From Mycolicibacterium sp. J2 (GTDB taxonomy: Bacteria; Actinomycetota; Actinomycetes; Mycobacteriales; Mycobacteriaceae): 64,000 nucleotides of DNA. A model generated the notes under the pieces. That model ran no database searches. It was not told where the DNA came from and saw only the letters and a list, made by a program, of their open reading frames with translations. Both the position numbers and the translations under genes were made by a program. The DNA lies in the NCBI RefSeq assembly GCF_026240945.1, contig NZ_JAPFPY010000002.1, positions 248,001 through 312,000 on the forward strand, in the 5' to 3' direction. This document shows positions 8,672-17,130 of the stretch, in pieces (the first letter of the stretch is position 1; every line of letters begins with the position of its first letter).

Positions 8672-9843
8672 CAGGATCTCCGGGCCTGGCGGAACGGGAT
8701 GTCGCGGTCCACCTCGGGCTCCTTCGGCAGCCCGAGCACCCGCTCGCCGATGATATTGCGCTGGATCTGGTCGGTGCCACCGCCGATCGAGGTGAAGAAG
8801 GCGTTGAGCGTCAGGAAGTTCACGTCATCGGCTTCGGCGTTGTCGGGGCCGTCCAGCAGCGCCTCGGCGCCGATGATCTCGGTCTTCAGCGCCGCCTCGG
8901 AGTGCAGGATGCGCGACATCGCCAGCTTGCCCAGCGACATGATGGAGCTCGACGTGCCTTGGGCGGTTTCGGCTTTCGCGCGGGCGTTGTTGAGCGCGTT
9001 GAGTTCTCGCAGGGCCAACACCTGCGCCAGGTCCTTGCGGATCACCGCGTCGTCGAGGCGGTCGTGGTCGCGGGCCAGGTCGATCAGGCAGTCGGCGCGG
9101 GTGCGGTTCCGCGATCCGCGACCGGTGTCACCCATGATCGACCGCTCGTAGGCCAGCGCCGTCTGCAGCACCCGCCAGCCGTTGCCGGCGCCGCCGAGCA
9201 GATGGCTGTCGGGTACTCGGGCATCGGTGAGGAACACCTCGTTGAAGTGCGATTCCCCGGTGATCTGTACCAGCGGCCGTACCTCGATGCCCGGCTGGCG
9301 CATCGGGATGACGAAGAAGCTGATTCCCTTGTGTTTGGGCACATCCCAGTCGGTGCGCGCGACCAGCAGGCCGAACTCGGCGGTCAGCGCACCCGAGGTC
9401 CATACCTTCTGACCGTTGACCACCCATTCGTCGCCGTCCCGGACGGCTGTGGTGCCCACCGCCGCGAGATCCGAACCGGCTCCGGGCTCGCTGTAGAGCA
9501 GACACGTCCGCGTGCGTTCGGTCAGGAACCCGCGCAGCAGCGCGGCTTTCAGTGCGTCGCCGCCGAACGTCAGGATGGTGTTGGCCGCGATGTTGTACTT
9601 GTCCTGCCGCGCACCGGGTGCCTTGACGGCCCGGAATTCCCGTTCGATGACGGCGGCCGATTCGCGCGGGTAGGCCCGGCCGAACCATTCGGTGGGGTAG
9701 GTGGGGACGGCGTAACCGGCGTCCAGCACCTTCTCCAGCCAGGCGATCTTCTCCGGCGAACTGGTCCATGGGTCAACGGTTTTCGGCAGTCCGGTCCAGT
9801 GCTCGCCCAGCCAGGCCCGGACTTCTGCGGTCAGGTCGTCCAT
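8671..9843 (-). CDS. Acyl-CoA dehydrogenase, large subunit type
   Basis: 390 residues, flavin-dependent alpha,beta-dehydrogenation of an acyl-CoA. Family segments include YPTEWFGRAYP near the N terminus, LLYSEPGAGSDLA with VVNGQKVWTSGA (FAD/substrate loop) in the middle, and TSIGGGTDQIQRNIIGERVLGLP at the C terminus. Start ATG at 9843 follows the stop of the next dehydrogenase gene by one base and precedes MDDLTAEVRAWLGEH, the expected N terminus. Paired with a second, shorter acyl-CoA dehydrogenase gene, an arrangement that in actinobacteria often makes a heterotetrameric enzyme for steroid-side-chain or branched acyl-CoAs. Confidence 0.92.
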   Translation of the reverse strand: MDDLTAEVRAWLGEHWTGLPKTVDPWTSSPEKIAWLEKVLDAGYAVPTYPTEWFGRAYPRESAAVIEREFRAVKAPGARQDKYNIAANTILTFGGDALKAALLRGFLTERTRTCLLYSEPGAGSDLAAVGTTAVRDGDEWVVNGQKVWTSGALTAEFGLLVARTDWDVPKHKGISFFVIPMRQPGIEVRPLVQITGESHFNEVFLTDARVPDSHLLGGAGNGWRVLQTALAYERSIMGDTGRGSRNRTRADCLIDLARDHDRLDDAVIRKDLAQVLALRELNALNNARAKAETAQGTSSSIMSLGKLAMSRILHSEAALKTEIIGAEALLDGPDNAEADDVNFLTLNAFFTSIGGGTDQIQRNIIGERVLGLPKEPEVDRDIPFRQARRS

Positions 9844-9844
9844 C

Positions 9845-10897
9845 TCAGCCTCCCTTGGCCACCAGGTAGCGTTCCCGGAACTGTGCGGGACTGCCGAACA
9901 ACTGCATGCCGGTGCGGGCCCGGCGCAGGAAGCGGTGCGCCGGGTGTTCCCAGGTGAACCCGATGCCGCCGTGCATCTGGATGGCCTGCATCGCCGTCGC
10001 CTGATAGGCCTGCGCACAGGTGAATCCGGCCAGGGCCACGGCTGCCTCGGCGTCCTCGGAACCGAACCGGGTGGCCGCGTGCTGTGCGGCGGAGGTGGAC
10101 GATTCGACCTCCAGCAGCAGATCCGCCGCCATGTGCTTGAGCGCCTGGAAACTGCCGATGGGCCTGCCGAACTGGATCCGTGTCTTCAGATAGTCGACGG
10201 TCATCTCGAAAATGCGCCGAGCGCCGCCCGCCTGCTCACCGGCCAGCGCGATCACCGCGAGATCCAGTGCATACTGCACCGCCTCCCAGCCCGCCGTCCC
10301 GATCCGGCGAGCGGCGACGCCGTCGAAGGTGAAGGTGGACAACGGGACCGACGGGTCGAACACGGTCGCGGCCACCCGCTGCAGCCCGGGGGCCTGCGGT
10401 TCCACTTCGAAGACTCCGATATCGTGTCCCACCCGGGCCGCCACCAGCAGGACATCGGCGACCTGTCCGTGCAGCACGTAGTGGGCGGTGCCGCGCAACG
10501 TGTCGTCGTCGGCACGCACTGCCACCCCGCCGGGGGTCCAGGTGCCGGCGGCGCCCGTCAGCGCGACGGTGCCGATGACCGAACCGTCGGCCAGGCCCGG
10601 CAGCAGGCGGCGGCGGTCGGCCTCGCTGCCGGCCGCCGTGACGAGTGCGGTGGTCAGCACCGCGCTGGTCAGAAACGGTGCATCGAGCAGGGCGGCGCCG
10701 ATCTCCTCGGCGACCGCCTCCAGTTCCGGGGCGCCCAGGCCCACGCCGCCGTACTCAGTGTCCACCAGCAGGCCGGCCACCCCTTGGGCGGCGAGTTTCT
10801 GCCATACGGCCGGGTCGAACCCGTCGCTCACCTGCCGGGACAGCAGGTCCCGCACCGCCGAGCGCAGCTCCGCGCGTTCGGCCACGCTGATCGTCAT
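9845..10897 (-). CDS. Acyl-CoA dehydrogenase, small/partner subunit type
   Basis: 350 residues from ATG at 10897 (MTISVAERAELRSAVRDLL). In-frame starts at 10936, 10933 (ATG) and 10948 (GTG) are possible; I prefer 10897 because the family homology begins there. Contains LLVDTEYGGVGLGAPELEAVAEE and the C-terminal QMHGGIGFTWEHPAHRFLRRA, the usual FAD/acyl-CoA dehydrogenase ending. The middle region is divergent and lacks a clear SEPGAGSD loop, unlike the neighbouring dehydrogenase, which fits a partner-subunit role. First gene of the ACAD-ACAD-CaiB operon. Confidence 0.85.
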   Translation of the reverse strand: MTISVAERAELRSAVRDLLSRQVSDGFDPAVWQKLAAQGVAGLLVDTEYGGVGLGAPELEAVAEEIGAALLDAPFLTSAVLTTALVTAAGSEADRRRLLPGLADGSVIGTVALTGAAGTWTPGGVAVRADDDTLRGTAHYVLHGQVADVLLVAARVGHDIGVFEVEPQAPGLQRVAATVFDPSVPLSTFTFDGVAARRIGTAGWEAVQYALDLAVIALAGEQAGGARRIFEMTVDYLKTRIQFGRPIGSFQALKHMAADLLLEVESSTSAAQHAATRFGSEDAEAAVALAGFTCAQAYQATAMQAIQMHGGIGFTWEHPAHRFLRRARTGMQLFGSPAQFRERYLVAKGG

Positions 10898-10954
10898 GGG
10901 TCCATGCAACGTGACCGGCGGCGCGATGTACATCATGCTTTGCGACACCGATAC

Positions 10955-10970
10955 GTTTCCGAAAGGGAAC
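10955..10970 (-). promoter_or_regulatory. Inverted repeat upstream of the acyl-CoA dehydrogenase operon
   Basis: GTTTCC-GAAA-GGGAAC, a 16-bp repeat with 5 of 6 arm bases paired, lies between the MFS transporter stop and the dehydrogenase starts. Its position suits an operator, but one such repeat can occur by chance in GC-rich DNA. Confidence 0.3.
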
Positions 10971-10987
10971 CGTGCGTCAGACCCGGT

Positions 10988-12298
10988 TCACGACGTGATC
11001 CCGAGCCGTTCGGTCGGCACGTCGCGGGTTTCGCGGGCGGTCAGCGCCGATGCCGCGGCGATCACACAGACCATGCCGGTGAAGATGCTGATCACCACCC
11101 AGCCGCCTTCGCGCACCCCGCCCAGCGCGGTGACGATACTCGGTGCGAAACCGGCCACCAGGAAGCCCAATTGGGTGCCGATCGCCACTCCGGAGAACCG
11201 CACCGTGGTCGCGAACATCTCGCCGTAGAACGCCGGCCACACCGCATTGGCCGCGGCGTAACCGAAGGAGAAGGTGGCCACCGCGAGTGCGAAGGTCAGC
11301 AGCTGGTTGCCCTCGCTCATCGACAGCATGTAGAAGGGCATCAGCACCGCCGAGGACAGGGCGCCGTACACGAACACCGGTTTGCGGCCGATCCGGTCGG
11401 CCAACTTGCCGAACAGCGGCTGGGTGGCCAGGGCGAACACATTGGCCACCACGACCAGCCACAGCGTGACGTCGGCAGGCAGGCCGACCTTCTTGCCGTA
11501 GGCGATGGCCAGGTTGCTGAAGACGGTGGACACCGCGGCGATGAACGCGCAGAAGATGACCCGCAGCACGTCGGCCCAGTGGTCGCGCAGCAGCGGGATC
11601 AGCGGCATGCGGGCGATGGTGCCGGCGGCCTTGGCCTCGGTGAACTGCGGTGTCTCGTGCAGCCGGCGGCGGATGAAGTAGGCCACCACGACCACCACCG
11701 CACTGAGCCAGAACGGCACCCGCCAGGCCCAGGTGTACTTCGCCTCGTCGGGCAGCGACACGAATGGGATGAGCACCAGTGAGGCCAGGATCAAACCGCC
11801 CTGGGTGCCGGTCAGCGTCCAGGAGGTGTAGTACGCGCGCTGGTGGTCGGGGGAGTGTTCGAGGGTCAGCGAGCTGGCGCCGGCTTGCTCGCCGGCGGCC
11901 GAAAAGCCTTGCATCAGACGGCATATCACCAGCAGCGCCGGGGCGGCCCAGCCTATGGTGGCAAAGCTGGGCAGGCAGCCGATCAGGAAGGTGGAGATGC
12001 CCATGAGCACCAGGGTGAACATCAGCACGCGCTGGCGGCCGATGCGGTCACCGAAGTGGCCGAGGATGAGGGCACCCACCGGCCGCGCGACGTAGGCGAA
12101 ACCGAAGGTGGCAAACGACATGACCAGGGCCGCTTCCTCGCCGGACGGGAAGAACACGTGCGGGAAGATCAGCGCCGCGGCCGAGCCGAACAGGAAGAAG
12201 TCGTAGTACTCGACGGCGCTGCCCATGAAGCTGGCCAGGGCGGCGCGGCGCGGAGTGCGCGCCGTGGCGGCCTCGGGTGGTTGCGTGGTGGTGGCCAT
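10988..12298 (-). CDS. MFS transporter of the metabolite:H+ symporter (MHS/ShiA-like) type
   Basis: 436 residues with twelve predicted membrane helices. The N terminus ASFMGSAVEYYDFFLFGSAAA and the loop GHFGDRIGRQRVL between helices 2 and 3 are hallmarks of the MHS family (ProP, KgtP, ShiA); the second-half counterpart KLADRIGRKPVF is also present. Located 38 nt downstream of the shikimate/quinate dehydrogenase gene on the same strand, so a shikimate or quinate importer is the best guess. Start ATG at 12298 follows GAGAAC about 5 nt upstream. Confidence 0.85.
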   Translation of the reverse strand: MATTTQPPEAATARTPRRAALASFMGSAVEYYDFFLFGSAAALIFPHVFFPSGEEAALVMSFATFGFAYVARPVGALILGHFGDRIGRQRVLMFTLVLMGISTFLIGCLPSFATIGWAAPALLVICRLMQGFSAAGEQAGASSLTLEHSPDHQRAYYTSWTLTGTQGGLILASLVLIPFVSLPDEAKYTWAWRVPFWLSAVVVVVAYFIRRRLHETPQFTEAKAAGTIARMPLIPLLRDHWADVLRVIFCAFIAAVSTVFSNLAIAYGKKVGLPADVTLWLVVVANVFALATQPLFGKLADRIGRKPVFVYGALSSAVLMPFYMLSMSEGNQLLTFALAVATFSFGYAAANAVWPAFYGEMFATTVRFSGVAIGTQLGFLVAGFAPSIVTALGGVREGGWVVISIFTGMVCVIAAASALTARETRDVPTERLGITS

Positions 12299-12336
12299 GG
12301 TTCTCCTTTGAACGGATTATGTTGGGCTGCGCTGGC

Positions 12337-13197
12337 TTAACCGACGAGTTTGCGGAAGTGGGCCGACATCCGGCCGGCGTCCGGGCTGATCCCGGTGATC
12401 AGGGCGAAGGCGTCGACCGCCTGGTGTACCGCCATGTGGCCGCCGTCGAGGGTGCGGCAGCCGGCGTCGCGGGCCGCCCGCAGTAGCGCGGTGTCCAGAG
12501 GGCGATAGACAATGTCGGCCACCCACATCGCCGGATGCAGCAGGGCCGGGTCGAACGCGATACCCGGGTGCTGGGCCATTCCGGTGGGCGTGGCGTGCAC
12601 CACTCCGTCGGCCTCGGGTAACAGCACCGCGAGTTTGTCGAACGACGACGCGTCGACGTGGGCCAGCGGGTTCCGCGTTGCCAGGTCGGCGGCCAGTGCG
12701 CTGGCCCGGTCGGGATCGAGGTCCACCACGGTCAGGTGGCCTGCGCCGAGCCGCAACAGGGCGGCGGCCACCGCGGTGCCCGCCCCGCCCGCACCGACCA
12801 GCACCACCCGACCGGTGTCGGCGCCTGGCAGGCCCTCGTCGAATCCGTGCGCGAATCCGGTGATATCGGTGTTGTGCCCAAAGGCTTTCCCGTCGCGGAA
12901 CAACACGGTGTTCACCGCACCCAGCTCCCGGGCGGTGTCCTCGACGCCGTCGAGGTGCTCCAGGACGAGTTGTTTGCAGGGGTGGGTGATGTTGAGCGCG
13001 TCGTACCCCAGCGCCGGTGCCCACCGCAGAAGCTCCCCGACGCGGTCGGGGGCCAGGCCCAGCACATCGAGGTCCAGCGTGCGGTACACGTAGTCCAGGC
13101 CGTGGGCCCGGCCCTCGGCCATGTGCAGCGCCGGGGTCAGCGACGGGCCGACGCCGGTGCCGACGAGCCCGACGAGATAGGGGTGCGGTGCGGCCAT
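12337..13197 (-). CDS. qsuD: Quinate/shikimate dehydrogenase, QsuD-like
   Basis: 286 residues, AroE superfamily. It differs from biosynthetic AroE in the way catabolic QsuD does: NITHPCKQLVLEHLDGV at about 79-95 in place of the NVTIPHK pattern, and GPSLTPALHMAEG near the N terminus where AroE has SxSxxxHN. The NAD-binding motif VLVGAGGAGTA is at about 139-149 and GHNTDITGF at about 117-125 contains the conserved catalytic-region Asp. It oxidises quinate or shikimate to 3-dehydroquinate or 3-dehydroshikimate, feeding QsuC and QsuB encoded on the other strand. Start ATG at 13197, with a palindrome 19 bp upstream. Confidence 0.88.
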   Translation of the reverse strand: MAAPHPYLVGLVGTGVGPSLTPALHMAEGRAHGLDYVYRTLDLDVLGLAPDRVGELLRWAPALGYDALNITHPCKQLVLEHLDGVEDTARELGAVNTVLFRDGKAFGHNTDITGFAHGFDEGLPGADTGRVVLVGAGGAGTAVAAALLRLGAGHLTVVDLDPDRASALAADLATRNPLAHVDASSFDKLAVLLPEADGVVHATPTGMAQHPGIAFDPALLHPAMWVADIVYRPLDTALLRAARDAGCRTLDGGHMAVHQAVDAFALITGISPDAGRMSAHFRKLVG

Positions 13198-13215
13198 CGG
13201 CCCGTGCTCCTTAAT

Positions 13216-13233
13216 GTACGAACTAGTACGTAC
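13216..13233 (-). promoter_or_regulatory. 18-bp palindromic operator upstream of qsuD
   Basis: GTACGAACTAGTACGTAC reads as GTACGA-ACTAGT-ACGTAC, with one mismatched pair in the outer arms and a perfect ACTAGT core. It sits 19 bp upstream of the qsuD start, between qsuD and the TetR gene. A related half-site (GTACATT preceded by GTT) occurs both here on the minus strand and at 14001-14012 before qsuB, suggesting one regulator for both promoters. Confidence 0.6.
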
Positions 13234-13294
13234 GCAAAGTAGAGCACTGTGGTGCGCGTCGCGTCAAGCGATCACTGTGAGGCGCGTCTCGTGA

Positions 13295-13939
13295 TCAGGG
13301 GTGGCTGGTCAGCCAGCCGACGACGACATCGCCCAGCATTCGGCGCAGGTGAGCGCGACGCGATGTCTCGGTCAGGTCGGTGTCGAAGAGATAGCCGAAG
13401 GTGTACTGGTTGGCGACCTGGAATACGCAGTACGAGCTGATCACCAGGTGTACGTCCAGGGCATCGACGTCGTCGCGGAACGCGCCCGCGGCCCGGCCGT
13501 CGCGCAGGATGTCGTCCAACAAAGACGTCGCGGGCCGGGACAGATCGCGCAAGTCGTGAAGCTGCTTGATGAATGCGCCGCGGTGGATGTTCTCGATCGA
13601 CACCAGCCGGATGAACGCGTCGTGGGCGATGTGGTGGTCGAAGGTGACCTCGGCCAGCCGGCGGATGGCCTCCACGGGGTTGGCGTGGTCGACCCGCAAT
13701 TTCTGCTCGGCCTCCCGGATGCCGCGGTATGCGTGTTCCAGAACGGCCAGGTAGAGCTGCTCTTTGCCGCCGAAGTAGTAGTAGATCATCCGCTTGGTGG
13801 TGCTGGTGCGTTCGGCGATCTCGTCCACCCGCGCGCCGGAGTAACCGGACTCGGCGAACACCTCGGTGGCCACCGCCAGTAGTTCGGCGCGGGTGCGCTC
13901 GGCATCGCGCTGAAGTTCGGCTTTGGGCTTGGCGGCCAT
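13295..13939 (-). CDS. TetR-family regulator of the quinate/shikimate locus
   Basis: 214 residues from ATG 13939 (MAAKPKAELQRDAERTRAEL); the frame is open 26 codons further upstream but without homology. HTH at about 20-65: EVFAESGYSGARVDEIAERT followed by TTKRMIYYYFGGKEQLY. A TetR_C-type ligand domain follows. It lies between qsuD (same strand, downstream) and qsuB (divergent), so it most likely controls both. In Corynebacterium glutamicum the comparable locus is controlled by a LysR protein, so the regulator class differs here. Confidence 0.88.
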   Translation of the reverse strand: MAAKPKAELQRDAERTRAELLAVATEVFAESGYSGARVDEIAERTSTTKRMIYYYFGGKEQLYLAVLEHAYRGIREAEQKLRVDHANPVEAIRRLAEVTFDHHIAHDAFIRLVSIENIHRGAFIKQLHDLRDLSRPATSLLDDILRDGRAAGAFRDDVDALDVHLVISSYCVFQVANQYTFGYLFDTDLTETSRRAHLRRMLGDVVVGWLTSHP

Positions 13940-14046
13940 GACGGCTGAGCTTACCGAGGGTGTGCCCCGCGGCGGCGCAGCGCTTCCGTGGCAATTAACT
14001 GTTTGGTACATTGACAACCGGAGTGGCCCCCGTCACAGGAGGAATG

Positions 14047-15831
14047 ATGAAGACGTCGATCGCCACGGTCTCGCTGTCCGGCTCGCTCGTCGAGAAACTG
14101 CACGCCTGCGCGGCGGCCGGCTTCGACGGCGTCGAGATCTTCGAGCCCGACCTGATCGCCGGTGACCACTCCCCGGAGGAGATCCGCCAGTTGGCCCGCC
14201 GGCTCGGTCTGTCGCTGGACCTGTACCAGCCGTTGCGCGATCTCGAGGGCGTGGACGAAACGGTGTTCGCCGACAATCTGCGCCGGGCCGGGGCCACCTT
14301 CGCCACCGCGCAGCGGCTCGGCATCGGCACGGTGCTGGTGTGCTCCAACGTGGCGACGGCGACCATCGACTCCGACGAGGTATCGGCCGCCCAGCTGCGC
14401 CGCATCGGCGAGCTGGCCGCCGGCTACGGCATCCGGATCGCTTTCGAGGCGCTGGCATGGGGGCGTTACATCGACGACTACCGGCGCGCCTGGCGGGTCG
14501 TCGAGCTCGCCGCGCACCCGAATGTCGGTGTCTGCCTTGACAGTTTCCACGTGCTCTCGCGCGGGCACGACCCCTCGGAGATCGAACGGATCCCCGGGGA
14601 GAAGATCTTCTACCTGCAGCTGGCCGACGCGCCCGCACTCAGCATGGACGTGTTGTCCTGGAGCAGGCACCACCGGTTGTTCCCCGGTGAGGGCTCGTTC
14701 GACCTGGCCGCGTTCGTGCGGCACACCCTGGCCGCCGGCTATGCCGGTCCGTTGTCGTTGGAGGTTTTCAACGACACATTCCGCCAGACCGATCCCGGAC
14801 ACACCGCCGTGCATGCGCTGCGCTCGCTGGTGTGGCTGCACGATCAGGTCGCGCACACCCTGACCGATGCGAAACCTCCGACCGGCTTCGACTTCGTCGA
14901 GATCAAGGCCGAGGACACCAGCGAGGTCGAGGTGCTGCTGCAGCGTTTGGGCTTCACCCCGCGCGGCCGGCATCGCAGCAAACCGGTCTCGTTGTGGTCG
15001 GCAGGCGAGGCCCGGGTGGTGCTCAACGAGCAGCAAGCCCGCGACCAGGTGCCCCACGTGGCGGCGATCGGACTGCAGGTGCCCGACACCGAGGCCACGT
15101 CCCGGCGGGCAGCCGAACTGATGGCGCCCGCCGCGTACCGGCGGACTTACGCCGCCGAGCAACCGTTCGGTGCCACCGTCGCGCCCGACGGGACCCAGTT
15201 CTTCTGGGTGACCTGCCCACCGGCCGAGCCGGCCTGGGTCGCCGAGTTCGACGGCGGCCTGCCCGCCGCGGGGCCGCAGCTGGTGATCGACCACGTCAAC
15301 CTCACCCAGCCCTGGCAGACGGCGGAGGATGCGGTGCTCTTCCTGACCAGTGTGTTCGGGCTCACCGCCGGCGAGCCCGCCGAGGTGCCCGGTCCCAAGG
15401 GGCTGGTGCGCAGCCAGGTCATGCACAACGCCGACAAGTCGGTCCGGCTGCCGCTGAACGTGGCGCCGCACATCATGGACGACGCCGGCCTGCCCCAACA
15501 CATCGCCTTCGCCTGCGCCGACGTCCGCGCGCTGGCCCGCACCGCGCACGCGGCCGGCCTGCACTTCCTGGCCATCCCGGACAACTACTACGACTATCTG
15601 TCCGGCCGGTTCGGGCTTGCCGAGGACACCGTCGCCGAACTGCGGGAACTCAACCTGCTCTATGACCGGGCATCCGGCGGTGCCGAGTTCATCCACTTCT
15701 ACACCGGCACCGTCGGCACGGTGTTCCTGGAATTCGTGCAGCGCATCGGTGGCTACGACGGCTACGGCACCGACAATGCCCCGGTGCGCCTTGCCGCGCA
15801 GCGCGGGCGTCTCGGTACCGTACGTTCGTGA
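14047..15831 (+). CDS. qsuB: 3-dehydroshikimate dehydratase with C-terminal HPPD-like domain
   Basis: 594 residues, two-domain QsuB. The N-terminal half (about 1-265) is a TIM-barrel of the xylose-isomerase/AP-endonuclease type with [23 protein letters not shown] and [13 protein letters not shown] supplying the metal ligands; it turns 3-dehydroshikimate into protocatechuate. The C-terminal half (about 280-594) is a VOC domain like 4-hydroxyphenylpyruvate dioxygenase with [21 protein letters not shown] and TVFLEFVQR as candidate iron ligands. AGGAGG ends 4 nt before ATG 14047; an ATG one codon earlier is too close to it. The stop overlaps qsuC by 4 nt. Confidence 0.92.
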   Translation: MKTSIATVSLSGSLVEKLHACAAAGFDGVEIFEPDLIAGDHSPEEIRQLARRLGLSLDLYQPLRDLEGVDETVFADNLRRAGATFATAQRLGIGTVLVCSNVATATIDSDEVSAAQLRRIGELAAGYGIRIAFEALAWGRYIDDYRRAWRVVELAAHPNVGVCLDSFHVLSRGHDPSEIERIPGEKIFYLQLADAPALSMDVLSWSRHHRLFPGEGSFDLAAFVRHTLAAGYAGPLSLEVFNDTFRQTDPGHTAVHALRSLVWLHDQVAHTLTDAKPPTGFDFVEIKAEDTSEVEVLLQRLGFTPRGRHRSKPVSLWSAGEARVVLNEQQARDQVPHVAAIGLQVPDTEATSRRAAELMAPAAYRRTYAAEQPFGATVAPDGTQFFWVTCPPAEPAWVAEFDGGLPAAGPQLVIDHVNLTQPWQTAEDAVLFLTSVFGLTAGEPAEVPGPKGLVRSQVMHNADKSVRLPLNVAPHIMDDAGLPQHIAFACADVRALARTAHAAGLHFLAIPDNYYDYLSGRFGLAEDTVAELRELNLLYDRASGGAEFIHFYTGTVGTVFLEFVQRIGGYDGYGTDNAPVRLAAQRGRLGTVRS

Positions 15832-16268
15832 CCGAACGCGTACTGCTGCTCGTCAACGGGCCCAACCTCAACCTGCTGGGCACCCGCCAGCCCGAGGTGT
15901 ACGGCGCCACCACGCTGGCCGAGATCGAGGCCGCGGTGAGCGCGTTGGCCGCGCAGTTCGGTCTGGCCGTGCGCACTGTGCAGAGCAATCACGAAGGCGC
16001 GCTGATCGACGCCATCCACGCCGCCCGCGGCGAATGCGCCGGCATCATCATCAATCCCGGTGCCTACAGCCACACCTCGATCGCCATTCGGGACGCGCTG
16101 TCGTCTGTCGACCTGCCGGTGGTGGAGGTGCACCTGAGCAACATCCATGCCCGCGAGGAGTTCCGGCACCACTCGTTCGTCTCGGCCGTCGCCGACGTGG
16201 TCATCGCCGGGGCGGGTCCGGCCGGTTACGAATACGCGGTGCGGCATCTGGCGGCGAAGTTCGCATGA
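15828..16268 (+). CDS. qsuC: Type II 3-dehydroquinate dehydratase
   Basis: 146 residues, AroQ family, dehydrating 3-dehydroquinate to 3-dehydroshikimate. Catalytic residues are visible: R20 and Y25 in [19 protein letters not shown] at about 74-83, and [12 protein letters not shown] at about 102-113 with the conserved His and Arg. GTG start at 15828 overlaps the qsuB stop (GTGA). Its coupling to qsuB argues for a catabolic duty, so I use qsuC rather than aroQ; whether a separate biosynthetic aroQ exists elsewhere cannot be seen. Confidence 0.92.
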   Translation: MTERVLLLVNGPNLNLLGTRQPEVYGATTLAEIEAAVSALAAQFGLAVRTVQSNHEGALIDAIHAARGECAGIIINPGAYSHTSIAIRDALSSVDLPVVEVHLSNIHAREEFRHHSFVSAVADVVIAGAGPAGYEYAVRHLAAKFA

Positions 16269-16651
16269 GCCTGCAACCCCCGGTCGTCCGCTACGCCGGA
16301 TTCCTGGTGACCGCCGAGGCCGTCGCCGCCCTCGTGATGGCCGTCGTGCTCGCGGTGTTGGCCACCGGCGGCACCGACAAACACACCCAGGGTTTCAACG
16401 CCTACGGCACCGCGGGCTGGTTCGCCATCATGGGCAGCGGTCTGCTCGCCGGCGGATGGGCGCTGATCACCGGGAGGCGGTGGGGCCGCGGTATCGGGAT
16501 CTTCGCCAACCTGCTGTTGCTTGGGGTGGCGTGGTACCTGTTCACCTCGCATCAGGCGGGCTACGGGATCGCGGTGGCCGTGCTGGCAGTGCTCACGATC
16601 GGCATGTTGTTCACGCCGTCGGCCGTGCACTGGACCACCGGGCAGGATTAG
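16265..16651 (+). CDS. Small integral membrane protein (Rv3217c-like)
   Basis: 128 residues with four predicted membrane helices (about 9-34, 48-67, 73-93 and 98-116) and a short polar tail. ATG 16265 overlaps the qsuC stop by 4 nt, so it is read with the qsu operon, although by position it begins the conserved chromosomal block that I remember from M. tuberculosis (Rv3217c). No catalytic motif is visible and the function is unknown. Confidence 0.8.
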   Translation: MSLQPPVVRYAGFLVTAEAVAALVMAVVLAVLATGGTDKHTQGFNAYGTAGWFAIMGSGLLAGGWALITGRRWGRGIGIFANLLLLGVAWYLFTSHQAGYGIAVAVLAVLTIGMLFTPSAVHWTTGQD

Positions 16652-17130
16652 ACCTCGCCCGCCAGCGCGGTCAGCTCCGGCCCGGACACCCGGTAGGTGG
16701 TCCACTCGGTCTGCGGTTTCCCGCCGACCGCGTCATACAGCGCGATCGCGTTGACGTTCCAGTTCAGCACCGCCCAGGACAACCGTGTTCCGCCGCGGCG
16801 CACACACTCGGCGGCCAAGGTGGCCAACAGCTTCCTGGCCAGCCCGCGGCGCCGGAACGCCGGACGCACGAACAGGTCCTCCAGGTAGATCCCCGTCACC
16901 CCGTCCCAGGTGGAGAAGTTCAGGAACCACACCGCCGTCGCCGCGGCCTGCCCGTCGACCTCGACCACATGTGCGTACGCCACCGGTTCGGGACCGAAAA
17001 GCGCTTGGTGCAAATGGCTTTCGGTGACGGTGCATTCGTCGAGAGCGTTCTCGAACTCGGCGAGTTCGCGGATCATCGACACGATATCCGCTTCGTCGCC
17101 CGGTCGGGCCCAACGGATCGACTCAGTCAT
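16648..17130 (-). CDS. GNAT-family N-acetyltransferase (Rv3216-like)
   Basis: 160 residues, resembling diamine/spermidine N-acetyltransferases in layout: IRWARPGDEADIVSMIRELAEFE at the start, IYLEDLFVRPAFRRRGLARKLL with the acetyl-CoA P-loop R-R-x-G-x-A, and NWNVNAIALYDAVGG near the end. The acceptor is unknown. Its start overlaps the entC stop by 8 nt, and its stop overlaps that of the convergent membrane protein by 4 nt. Confidence 0.88.
   Translation of the reverse strand: MTESIRWARPGDEADIVSMIRELAEFENALDECTVTESHLHQALFGPEPVAYAHVVEVDGQAAATAVWFLNFSTWDGVTGIYLEDLFVRPAFRRRGLARKLLATLAAECVRRGGTRLSWAVLNWNVNAIALYDAVGGKPQTEWTTYRVSGPELTALAGEV

Noticed and set aside
14010..14015. TTGACA as the -35 box of qsuB
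   Set aside because: No -10-like hexamer lies 16-19 bp downstream, and the start codon is too close.
13951..15696. Long open minus-strand frame antisense to qsuB
   Set aside because: It has no recognisable domain and low-complexity composition; it reflects the GC-rich codon bias of the qsuB gene, which has clear motifs throughout.
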